A stretch of 64,000 nucleotides of DNA from the NCBI GenBank assembly GCA_030435675.1, contig CM059622.1:17484001-17548000 (forward strand). The letters run 5' to 3'. The position numbers and the translations under genes were made by a program. Under the pieces are notes generated by a model. It did no database searches. It was given only the letters and a program-made list of their open reading frames with translations, and was not told where the DNA came from. The stretch is from Steinernema hermaphroditum (taxonomy: Eukaryota; Nematoda; Chromadorea; Rhabditida; Steinernematidae). Positions 51,953 through 62,632 of the stretch are shown piece by piece. The first letter of the stretch is position 1. The number at the start of each line of letters is the position of its first letter.

Positions 51953-52253
51953 TTGGAACACCCGAAAGCCGTGTTCCCACCACCGCCGACAATACGCCAG
52001 AAATCCAGCTGTATGAGAGTTCATTCTGAAGCTTGCCGACGCTCTGAAAACACATTGTGCCACAAATGCCGGGAGCAGAAGATGTTCCATTGCCGTTTCT
52101 GTAAGTTCGGCGATTCCCAGATACCCCATGAAGCGCGCCGCCATCGACCGGTTCGACATCTACGCCACGCCAGGGATGAAGCCGGCGAGAAGGCGTCCTC
52201 TGTCTATTATTCGGTGTCGTGCAAGGCGTAATGCCTTTGATTGATGAAATAAA
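51953..52253 (+). other. GC-rich segment open in two plus frames, candidate small gene
   Basis: An island of higher GC in AT-rich surroundings. Frame A (51953-52231) encodes a Cys/His-rich peptide with CHKCREQKMFHCRFC. Frame B is open from about 52018 to 52240 and encodes a basic peptide with MKRAAIDRFDIYATPGMK and RARRNAFD. A minus-strand frame (51813-52298) is also open. AATAAA occurs at 52248-52253. One of these may be a coding exon, but no frame has a recognisable family and I cannot choose between them. Confidence 0.3.
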
Positions 52254-52669
52254 GTCGTGAAGTACCGACACCACGATTACTGATCTCGTTGGATCCACTA
52301 GTCTAACTCTTTTTTTTGCGTAAATATGAGACGCAATTAGCTTCCAATCTAGTTCTATTATTTGTCTGGAGGTAAAGCTTTTCTTAGTATTGGGTTATTA
52401 AGTAAAGGCTTTGCATAATTGTTCCAGTCCGTGTTACTATTTTAAAAACTGAATCATTAATGCAAAATCGGTGACGCTCTCGACAACCAATGAATCTGCT
52501 TTTTGACAAGTTATGACAACTGCCTTCCGCCCTTTGGCAAAACATTCCTCAGATCTACATCTATACCTCTACCTCGATTGTGTTCCCAAAATTCTTGCAT
52601 AAGAGACTGAACTCTTCATCGAAGCACCGAGTTAACCAAAAAAAATGCCTTAGTGTGTACTTCCAAGCC
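52254..52669. other. Intergenic left flank of the mobile element
   Basis: AT-rich sequence after the small GC island, with no supported ORF or repeat. It ends at the 8-bp target duplication. Confidence 0.45.
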
Positions 52670-52677
52670 CGGCAGCC
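52670..52677. repeat. Left target-site duplication
   Basis: CGGCAGCC adjoining the left end of the element, identical to 53723-53730. Confidence 0.8.
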
Positions 52678-52920
52678 GGCTCTATTAGAGAGAAGTGACC
52701 AAAATGGTATTTATCTTGACAAAACTGTATTTATCTTGACAAAACCGACCAAAATTGACAAAACCGTATCTATCTTGACAAAACCGGCCAAAATTGACAA
52801 AATCGACCAAAATTGACAGAATGGTATTTAGATTGACAAAACTGTATTTATCTTGACAAAAGTAATTTTTAATTGACAAAACTGAATTTATCTTGACAAA
52901 ACCAATTTTCACTGACAAAA
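52678..52920 (+). repeat. Left terminal inverted repeat with internal TGACAAAA subunits
   Basis: Reads as repeated TTGACAAAAC words spaced mostly 18-21 nt apart. It pairs along its whole length with 53460-53722. Because the spacings are mostly multiples of three, its minus strand is open for 77 codons, a by-product of the repeat rather than evidence of a protein. Confidence 0.85.
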
Positions 52921-53020
52921 CAGAATTCCACTGACAAAACGTTCTTTAACCCGTGATGCCTTTAGAAAACATTTTGGAAGAGAACGTATTTTTGAACATC
53001 TCTTGGTTGAATTGAGGGAA

Positions 53021-53452
53021 ATGTTTGAGTCGCAAATTGATCCTTTCGATTTCGAAATTGAAGAAGACAGCGACGATGAGAATTTTCTGGTTCCCTCTAA
53101 CACGGAACGAAACTTTTATGACTATGCTGATGACCAAACCTCCGAGTTAGTAGGTAGCGACGAACCCCACGAACCTAGCGCTCCCCTGTCGCAGTTACCC
53201 GATAGCTCTAGTCAGACTCGTGATCAGTCCCCGCCGCGACGTGGACCTGGCCGTCCTCGAAAGAACCAGAAGAAGAGTTCCGAAACATCTCCCGCGGCTC
53301 ACAGTGGACAACTACAACCGAGTCAACCCACCCCAGCTAATAATCGCCGTGGACGCTTCCCGAAAAACAAGAAAAATACTCGCGAACGAAGTCGCTCGCC
53401 GTCGCCCAAGAGTTCCCCGAAGAAATCGAAGAAAACCAGACATGGAGGCTGA
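53021..53452 (+). CDS. Hypothetical AT-hook protein carried by the mobile element
   Basis: 143 codons from the ATG at 53021; the frame is open, without ATG, from about 52913. It lies exactly between the two inverted-repeat arms. The N-terminal part is acidic (PFDFEIEEDSDDENF, SELVGSDEPHEPS). The middle has an AT-hook core (RGPGRPRK) and the C-terminus is strongly basic with SR-like runs (RERSRSPSPKSSPKKSKK). An acidic-to-basic layout with an AT hook suggests DNA or chromatin binding. There is no DDE/RNase H motif, zinc finger or helicase motif, so it is not an evident transposase. It could be a captured host exon or an accessory protein of the element. The open frame before ATG (RKHFGRERIFEHLLVEL) suggests an upstream exon or a non-ATG/spliced start. 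Confidence 0.45.
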   Translation: MFESQIDPFDFEIEEDSDDENFLVPSNTERNFYDYADDQTSELVGSDEPHEPSAPLSQLPDSSSQTRDQSPPRRGPGRPRKNQKKSSETSPAAHSGQLQPSQPTPANNRRGRFPKNKKNTRERSRSPSPKSSPKKSKKTRHGG

Positions 53453-53459
53453 TTTATAA

Positions 53460-53722
53460 TTTTGTCAGTGAAAATTGGTTGTGTCAAGATAAATTCAGTT
53501 TTGTCAATTAAAAAATACTTTTGTCAAGATAAATACGGTTTTGTCAATCTAAATACCATTCTGTCAATTTTGGTCGATTTTGTCAATTTTGGCCGGTTTT
53601 GTCAAGATAGATACGGTTTTGTCAATTTTGGTCGGTTTTGTCAAGATAAATACGGTTTTGTCAAGATAAATACAGTTTTGTCAAGATAAATACCATTTTG
53701 GTCACTTCTCCCTAATAGAGCC
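53460..53722 (-). repeat. Right terminal inverted repeat
   Basis: Reverse complement of the left arm with scattered substitutions (for example TTAGGGAG versus TTAGAGAG near the tip) and an extra TTTTGTCAAGATAAATAC unit near the outer end. Confidence 0.85.
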
Positions 53723-53730
53723 CGGCAGCC
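53723..53730. repeat. Right target-site duplication
   Basis: CGGCAGCC adjoining the right end of the element. The match extends two further C residues inward, so the exact border is ambiguous by 1-2 bp. Confidence 0.8.
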
Positions 53731-56700
53731 TTCCATGAGTGTCGTCTCCAGAAAACTGGGACTACAAATCTCACGAGGCTTGTCCATTTCCTTGCTAGTT
53801 AGGGCGATGACCGTCGGGCAACCGCGGAGTAATTGTCGTCGGAGGGACTTAGAAAGGGCACTTCCTGACGAAGATCGATGTACGTCGTCTGCGGCAAATC
53901 CTCCCGAGTTTTGGCGGGCCTGCGGGTCCCGTACAGATTGCATTAATCCGTTTGACTTCCGCGGCGACCGTGACGCGCTCCGCTATTCAGTCGGTTAATC
54001 TCATTTCAGAACATCTTTTTCGCCCCTCGGTGGGTAAACAAACGCCGCGTCCTCCCAAAAAAGACCAAGGACTCGTTCGCGGGCGTCGGTTGCAAATGTC
54101 AATCTTTCGATTTCGGCGCTTTCCGGAAGGGTGTCTTCTACATGTGTTTAATTGAAAACACGGTCCTTCGACGGAGTTGACGGATGAGTGTCCCTCGAGA
54201 GGGGCATGTCTTAGAACGTCTTTGAACTTTCGATTTGCTTCAATTCTGTCTCTACACTGACCGAGCTCGTTCTTCGAGCAGGCCTCCTCTGTATTGAATC
54301 CCAGATACTTTAAGAATGTTCTTGGATACGCATAGATACGCTGGTAACCAAACTCGGTATAACACAGCTTTTTGTAATGGTTAGGTGGTTTTTGGTGGGT
54401 TTTTTGAATTTTGGATTTGGAAAAATTCCGAATAATTTTGAAAATGTCAATTATGTTGGACTTTATGAAATTCTTTAAATATGGACTGCAAACTTGACAT
54501 TTTCTGGTTTTGTAGCCACAACTTTGTTCATGCCTTCAGAATGTATGAATTTTAAGAGCATTTCACATAGCTAACTGTTTTTACTAAAAAAGGTTCTAGT
54601 AAGGACTAGCTTGTTTCTTGTTTAGATATTGCAATGACATCTAAGCGACAGTTATTTAATTACGTCACTTTTCGAGACATATTTGATGTTTACTGGGTGT
54701 TCAGCATCTCGACTTCTTTAACTCTATCCCGTGCACTTTCAGTGAAAAACAAAAAAGGAGTGAAATGAGCCAGACATCAATATCAGGGATTCCCACTTTG
54801 GGTACCGCCCCACACCCTCGCACTGAAGATCTTCTCGGATTTCTGTCTATTTCAATTTATTTCCTCTCCGTTACTTGTTACATATTGGAATTGCTCTAAA
54901 TTATAAAAGGCGTTGTTTAAAGATAACAATATTACTTATCATTACGAAGAAGATGATACTGAAATAGCAACCGAATCTATTTTGCGCTTCTAAGGACTCC
55001 CTCAGGAAGATCCGTGCTGACCTTCACTATGTAATGTTCCGGTTAGTCCTCACATTTTGTTCGTTATGGACCATACAAGAAAGAAAAAACATACTCTATT
55101 ATTTATACGTGTTTCGTGTTTGTCGTCCATAATTCACGAAGTAGCGTCTGCATATTTTATTCGGCGCCTTTACGTTGGCTCACTTTTAATACGACCTTTG
55201 AAGGTCAACAAGTCTTGAAATGTGGGGTTTAGGATTTTAGGGTTTGACCCCCGGACATACTTTTGGAACAAACGTCCAGCATTTTGTTCCCCCTTTCGGC
55301 TGGCAGTACAGATGTCGCTTTTGTGGAGCATACGCATTTGCGTCGTTTCAAAATACACACATTTAAAGCTTTATCAGGGTTGGAGGGGATTATCAGGGTC
55401 TGCCACAATTATAAAGTCATTTGAAGTGGTGCGGTAGAGAGGCGTTTTGTCGGTGGCAAGACACTTTATTTACTCAGAGGAACACTTCAATGCGTGGCGC
55501 TCTTGACGAGTCATTGATGTTCCCGTGCTCTTTACGCTGTTTCCGAGCTGCTGTTTATCGTTGACTGAGACTGGAACATGTTGTCTTTTTTATTAGTTAA
55601 TAATTTACGCCAACGTAGTTCGCTTTTTTATTCGACGAGTTTGCAAGCTTGATAAGTGTTTCAACAAAGTCGCGTTCAGAGGCAAATTGGTGCTGATGTA
55701 GCTGAATGTGATGTTCCCTAATGAAGTCATTTAAGATGCGGCTCTGTGTGCAGTTTAGCTTTTCGACATTGCTCTGTATGACTTTTCGTATGACCTGACC
55801 TTTCGCAAGTAAGACCTGACCTAACGAATCAAGAAACTGTTTCTTTTTGGATGCAGAATTTTTGAAGGAATACAATCATGACTTTTATCTTGGATGCACG
55901 CCATATTTCGAAACGAATGCCAAGTAATGATGTTACTGCCCCAGGCGATATCCCATTTTCTGGTGCAAATCCCCATAATTGGATCGAACACGTGTTACTT
56001 CCTGGCGACAGAAATTCTTATTATAAAATCTCATAGATCATTGATTCTGTTGTGTCTTACATCATAGAACCTCCTCCTCGAATCCAGAAATATCCTCCGA
56101 AGATCAAATATTCTAAAATTAAGAATTCTTCATCCTACATCTGCGGTTACAATTATATTCAAAGGGTTTGCCCTTAGGCGGAGCATCTCGAAGCGAACAT
56201 CTCAACCAAAGTAGGAGTGGAGGCGTCATCCTCTTTTCCCTGCATGAAGCATCGCGCAATTTTACATACTGCTGTTCTCTGACAAATGTAATGCTTTAAA
56301 GATTCGTTGTTTTGTAAGGAAAACACTGGCTCAATCTGAGCGTTGTGGAAAACGTAATCACAAACTCATACCAGTACTTTCGACCTTTTAAGACGCGTGC
56401 TCTATCTTGGGGAGATGGATGCGCCGGGTGAGTTAAGCAAAAAAATTGGTATGATCTTTGGCAATCGAGAGGCTTACTTCTCAGAAGAAGGGAACCTTTT
56501 GAAATGGCCGACTCGCTGGAAATGTTCGAAAGATGGGTAGGAAATTGAAGCTCCTGAGTATAACTGATATTGTGTGGCAGGTTTGATGATGGCAATTATT
56601 TGACGGATTTTACGTTTGTTATAACGTTTAAAGTTCGAGCCCAACCTTGGTTCGTGTTTTCAATCGAATGGATTTCGCTGCAAAAAATTATTTGAGATCG

Positions 56701-59700
56701 CTGTTTGACTTCTCAAGAAAACCGTTTCTTGTGTAGCCGTTTCTATAGAGATTCCCTACCTCCTTCGTATAACGACAATTTTCTGACATCCTCTTTTGCA
56801 TCCCTCCTCGCGTCCATTTTCTTCAAAATTATAATTGGCGCCTCAGGGTGCGGCTTGGACGGGCGATATTCGGTCACCCCGTTGTTCGAGTAAACAAGAC
56901 ATTCCTCTGGATTAGGCGTGCCAGTCCTTTGCAGTGCCCATTTCTTTTCAGATGTCCTGCTGACCGACAGATTTACTTTTTTCTCGGTGAATCGCTTTCG
57001 GAGCCAAGGATTAAACGTGCATTCACCGTTCACAAACGGATTGTGCACGTGAATCTATTTTCCGCAGTTTTAGCTTTACATATTAATGTTATTCGACGGA
57101 AACGGCGTTAGTTTCTAAAATTTTTATGCTTATGTGTTCAGATCGATAAAATGGAAAAATCTAAAAATTTCTAAGGGGTCGCTCATGTGGAAAGTATTGC
57201 GTCTTGAGAATAAATCAGGCGACGTAGCTCCACAGCTTCGTTAAAGCGATTATTATACGTGAATTACGCTTATTAACCGATACGGTTCGGATGAAGTTCC
57301 TTATTATAAGTACTTTTAACGAGATCATATGTAGCCGATTCGAAATGGATCGAAATATGATTGTTGAGACCAATCAGGTAAATCGGATCACTCCCTTGTT
57401 GGTGAGACACTATTGGGTTGGGGTCAGGAACCGACAGTCGAGGGTCGAGAGTCGAGAGTCGAGGCTCTTCGGTTGAATTTTTTATCCGAGGCGAGAGTTA
57501 AGACGCGAGTTGCGAATTTGGATTTTTTCTAAAAACCCTCCGAGAGTTCAAGAGTCAACCGGGCCTCACCGACACCCATAAAGACCGTAGAGATTCGCCT
57601 TTATTCTCCTCTCTAGATGGAAAACATTTTCTGCAAAACATTTTCCAAACTGAATTCCGAACTTCATTAACGGAAAGTGATGTTATGTATTTGAGATATA
57701 CAAGTCTTATCACTTGGTAAGAGATGGACTGTGTCAAGGTGTGCCCTGTTATTGTATACGGAATATTTTCATATTATCGTCACCTTTTTGTGGGAAACGG
57801 GACTAGCTACAACAATGTTCAGTTAAATGGTGAATACCTTGAGTGAAATGCTTATGGTAATAAACATCCACTTTTAAAAACCGACATTTTTAGCGCTTCA
57901 ACCTAAAAACATTTCGACCAAGGAATATGGCTATCACAGTTTCGTCACTTAAATCAGCCCTTCTACCTACTTTTTTTCATATGATATAGATGAAAACCTT
58001 ACTTCTGCATGTAGAAGCGCAACTGCTTCCACATTCTCTCGTAATTTTCCGTTTGGAACACTGAGCAATCAAGAATTCATCGCTCGTTCAGCGAAAGTTC
58101 AAACCATTTTGCCGCCGTTCGTGACGCAACGCATTTGGAAACGTCGTTTCATGAACACATAAAAAAGGTCTGTCTTTAGGTTCCCGGCCTTCCGCTTATT
58201 TGTTCTCAGAACAAAGAACAGTATTTCGGTTTTTAAGTTTTGAATGCGTTTACTGGTAAAGTCAGAAAACTATGTCCTGAACCATGAAGTGCTTGGGTGG
58301 TTTGTATACGTGTTAATTATCATATTCGTATACACTATTTTACGGACTGAAACGTTAATGCAACTGTTCAGTACTGGGCAAATTTCTGTTCTCTTTGGCA
58401 CGTCATTCATGATTCGCGCTAATCGCGGTGATAAACATCTGTTAGAACACCCTACTGCATTTTTCCTTTCTCTTCGATCACTGGCCGTCACCAGCAAGTT
58501 TTGTAAGAGCTAAATATGGTAAATATGAATCTTGGCCAGCACCTTGCTAACCACTCCTATTGTGCCGAAATGCCATCTAAAATTTCCCCCTTCAGTGAAT
58601 GACCGAATTTGAAGCTGTGGACAAAAGAAATTATTCGTGACTAAAAATAAATATCACCAGAAAGCAAACTGAAAAGATTGACGGAAATCGTGATAGCTAA
58701 ATCCTTGTTGGTACTTTTGAGCAGTGACCGATGAACGCAAATTAGAAGAGTATTGTACTTCTAGCTATAACCGCTTTCTAAATATGCTTGTATATCCAAT
58801 GTTGATACACCGAAAATATGTCTATGTCTTCCAATCTCTGAACACTTCTGCTTGTCAAAGACAGCTCTCATCGCAGACCCAGCGCTTGTTGTTGTCCTCA
58901 TGCTGTTTCTTCTGTTTTACGACCACTTCTCCCATCCGATGTTCTTCTTCAGAGTCTGAAGAGTTTGAGTGATCGACGAAGGGTCATTCGACACGAACTC
59001 CAGGCGTGCGGACCCTCACAGGGCGTGGTCTCCGCACGATTTTTCCATTTCTTTTACTCTTTTTTGTACTTTCGTCCTTCGTCCGCGAGCTAATAGCGCA
59101 CACGAATTTTAATGAATGTAATTCGATAACGCGCCGCATGTCGTTAGGCGTGCACTTGACGGAAACGCGCTTCCCTCCAACAGCCGATGGGAAAAGTCGT
59201 CAATTCGTCATCCCCCACCGTCAACATCAATGAAACATCGATTTGTAAACAGCTGACCGAATGGCAACTGCTCTGCTCTTGGAGTCCGACATTGACATGA
59301 ATCGAGTGTCTGTTCTCTCATTGTTCCCAACTTGTGAAAATTTGACTTGGCCCCTCGTCAAAATGCAAATCGCCTCATCGTGACGTTAAAGGTTGCGAGG
59401 TCGGCTTGGGTGCTTCGCGTTGTTCTTTTTTAAAAACGAAAAATGAGAGACCATATGAGCCTTTGGAAAGGATTGAACAGGCCATAAGGTATGAGGCCGC
59501 TCATTGCCAAGAACATTTTAGAACGCTTCTAATTACTATTACAGTGATACTATATTAAGCACTTCAAATCTTATTTTAGATTTTACTCTTTTTTATTAAA
59601 CGAGGACTTTGATAGAATTTAGACAGAAATCGCGCTCCAGCTTAACTCCCTCTTCGTCGAATTTTCAGCCAAATCGCGGAATGGCACTTTGTGTTCTCTC

Positions 59701-62632
59701 AGTGCAATAAATTTTTTTTTGCAATCAAAGCAAGGGTAATTTTTTGTGTGGTTTCTCTAAGCGGTAGCTGTAATTAAAACTTTTTTAATTTCCATTCGGC
59801 TCTTGAGGAAAATAAAGGTTGAGCCTAAGTATTAAGTTTTAAAAAGGACTGACGTATCTAAGATTCGTGACTTGTTGTGATGTTTCTGTTCGTTGGATCA
59901 ACTTGTTAATTCGGCGTCTGCCGTACCTAGCTCACTGGAGCTCCAATGTATAGGATTCTCCGTGTAAGTGTATGGGAGTTCCTTTGTAATCTTTGACTCG
60001 CTATGTTCTTCGTACACAATCCATTTTCTGAAGGGTATTGAGTGTCAGTCGAACAACAACGAGGGTATACCCAGAATGTCGGCGTAATTAGCTGCACACG
60101 GTATTGTTTTACATTGTGATTTACAAATATTTTGTCTGTGCTTCTGCGTCTTTGGCAAACCACAATGAGAACCTTATATTTTTGGTTTGACTAGTGAAAA
60201 GGATTGCATCAACTTGTTTCTCAAGCTCCACGTTTTCTCTGAGAACTGTTCGAGGGAATGGAAGATCGTATTGAGGGATGAATTTGCGATTTCTACAGAA
60301 GTTCAAGTATCCCAATCATATGACTGCACATCGACCATCTCGAGATCTTGACTAATCTGTCAGACGTGCTGGCATTGTGGAATGTTCTTTGGCGCAATCC
60401 TCCGTGCATCGAAGTGATTTGTGGCGCCCATCTATTCAGAAACACAAACTTTGCTTGCTGATTAGTTATTTGATCCTATGGAGAGTGTTTTTTTGCAATT
60501 TTACAGCGATCTGTTTTTGTAGCCCAAAGGTCTACCATTCGTGAAAACACCGTCAGGGACCTATGCCACTTAGGCATATTGAAACACAGAAGTTCCGAAC
60601 GATTACTTTGATTTGAAGGCTGTTATGCATGCTCCACATCGTTAAACGTCATGTTTTGCCTACTCATCCATAAACGATTAGATTTCGCTTAGGCAGTCGA
60701 GGTGGCCCTTTTGGTTCCCGGAATTCCCCTCCAACTCACCTGACCGTCGCCCTTTGCGTCCAGCTCGGAATTCCATTTAACTTTGTCGCGCTCGAATGCT
60801 CACGTCATTTCTGTTTTGATTGTTGCATGCTTTTAAGGCGTCCACTTCCTACATTTTACGCACGGCGACTTAACCACCTCCATTTTCGTTGGGTACGTTC
60901 GAGATTGCCGTCGTGGAACTTTGAACTAGGGAATTAATGTAATTAAAGGCATTAAAGGAGCAACCTTAGCGATTTGATTCAAACTATACACAGTCTGACA
61001 TATGTTCCGTCTCTTACTATAAAATATGGTCAAAAGTGCTATATTTTCCGATTCGTCTTGGCTTCTTTAATGGCGAAAATCTGAAAAATCCACTTCCTAC
61101 CTTTTCCACACAGCGAGTTACCTACGCATTTAAAACAACCTTCGTAGACCGACTCCTCTTTTAATTGCCATTACTTATCCACAAAGTGCTGATAAGCGAC
61201 GTCGGCAATGAACTCAAAAACTGTCATTTGCATTCGTTCAGAGAGGCGTGCACCAGCTTTGTCCTTTTAAGGTCGTGTCGGTTTCGTGTAGACCAAGTCT
61301 GTTGTAGCTGTTGTAGTTGAACAATCGAAAAAATCGAACAATTTCAAATTCCATTTTGTTGCACTAAAGAAGTGTTCACAGAGCCGAGCCTCATTTCGCA
61401 TTCGTCTGAAACAACACATCCGGCGATGGGCATTGGGAAACAGCACTTTTGAGATGCTGCGCCTTTTGAGATGTTCGGGCATTTTTTTAAAACTATTTCG
61501 GTTGTTGTTGTTCTTTGGCGATAGAAAGGGCGCGTTTACAATCAGTGTACCGACGTAGAAACGCTTTTCTTATCGGGAAAGCTTTTGCAAACATAAATTA
61601 AATGAAATTTTGAAGAAGTTAAGGTGTTTTTTCTGGACATGAAAGTCGCGATGATGAAGGAACTTATTGTCTTGACGCGAGAGAAGGTCTGACATTCCGA
61701 TCATTCGCTAGCCTTCTGCATCGACTGAGCCAAGGATGCTAGTGCTTTCAAAGAATACATAGGAAACCTGATTTTTATAGATGCTCAACACGTTCATAGG
61801 TCAACAATGAACAATGACTTTGACTTCATTTGTGTCTTATGCATGCACTAATTTGCTATAATTAGAAATGGTAATAGGCTTTATGAACTACTTTGCTTCA
61901 CAGACTCTGCATACACTGATGCTATGAGGAAGTGGCTATCGCGTCCTTGGAAGGAAATAGAAACATAATGCGATGATGAAAAACATCGTCATAATTTTCT
62001 TTGGCTTTCTTATGAATAATTTGTCTTCCGTATTTATCTTTCTTCTTGCGGAATGCAATTATTTTCCACTCTGAAAACATACGCCCATATACTTCCCGGA
62101 AAGGCATCTCTAGTAGCTTTGAAGCTGATTTTTTTTTTGTTTTTTTTTTGTCTTTTTGGTGGTATTCCGCTTTAAAGGGGATTCTGAGGATCTATACCTA
62201 AATGTGCCATCACCTGCCACTGACATCTATCAATAGTTTACGACAAACTATATGATGATGTGGCATTTTTCGTGTCTTCACATGAGTCACATCGAGAAAC
62301 AACAGATCTATATTCATTGCCAGGAATCATCCTCTAGAGTGTCGAACCATTTAGTGTTAGATCGGATTCACACGAGAGAACTACATCTTGTGAAGGTACC
62401 TTTCCGTACAATTATTCGGTTTTAGAGTATTAATTAAATTAAAGAGCACCTTCCATATTGAGTGCCTTTGTACCTTTCAGGAACACCGCCACTGCCCACC
62501 TGATTCCTGCTATTCACAGCTCTACCTTTAATTTCGTGTTGTTTTTCTTCTTCGAGTCGTCTCTCATTCATATCGAAAAGACTGTAATTATCTCTCGCTG
62601 TCCCTCCGCGTATTTTGCCCATTCTATCTCAA
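53731..62632. other. Gene-poor region
   Basis: About 8.9 kb with no supported gene. Open frames at 53735-53998 (plus), 55597-55875 (minus, Lys/Gln-rich, 92 codons) and 56743-57048 (minus, 101 codons, no ATG at its start) have no recognisable domains or convincing splice partners. A short (GAGTCGA)n-like tandem run lies at about 57433-57467. Long T-runs at 62.1 kb precede the GPCR gene. Introns or promoter of the downstream GPCR may occupy the right part. Confidence 0.45.

Larger units (their letters stand above)
52678..53722. mobile_element. Foldback-like DNA transposon with subrepeat-built inverted repeats
   Basis: 1045 bp. It begins GGCTCTATTAG and ends CTAATAGAGCC, and the direct repeat CGGCAGCC lies immediately outside both ends (52670-52677 and 53723-53730), an 8-bp target-site duplication. 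The terminal inverted repeats are long (243 bp left, 263 bp right) and are themselves made of about ten tandem copies of a unit around TTTTGTCAAGATAAATAC, alternating with TTTTGTCAATTTTGG variants. The right arm has one more subunit than the left. Between the arms is a single ORF (listed). Long repeat-built arms recall Foldback/Galileo-type elements. The 8-bp duplication and GG...CC ends would fit hAT or Merlin groups, but no transposase is present, so I leave it unclassified. Confidence 0.85.

Noticed and set aside
52685..52918. Open frames of about 75 codons in both transposon arms (rich in Phe, Val, Asn, Asp)
   Set aside because: Produced by 18-21-nt subrepeats. Both arms give the same peptide because they are inverted copies, so there is no independent evidence of coding.
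55597..55875. 92-codon minus ORF (Lys/Gln-rich) as a gene
   Set aside because: No recognised domain, no splice partner and AT-rich surroundings; plausible by chance.
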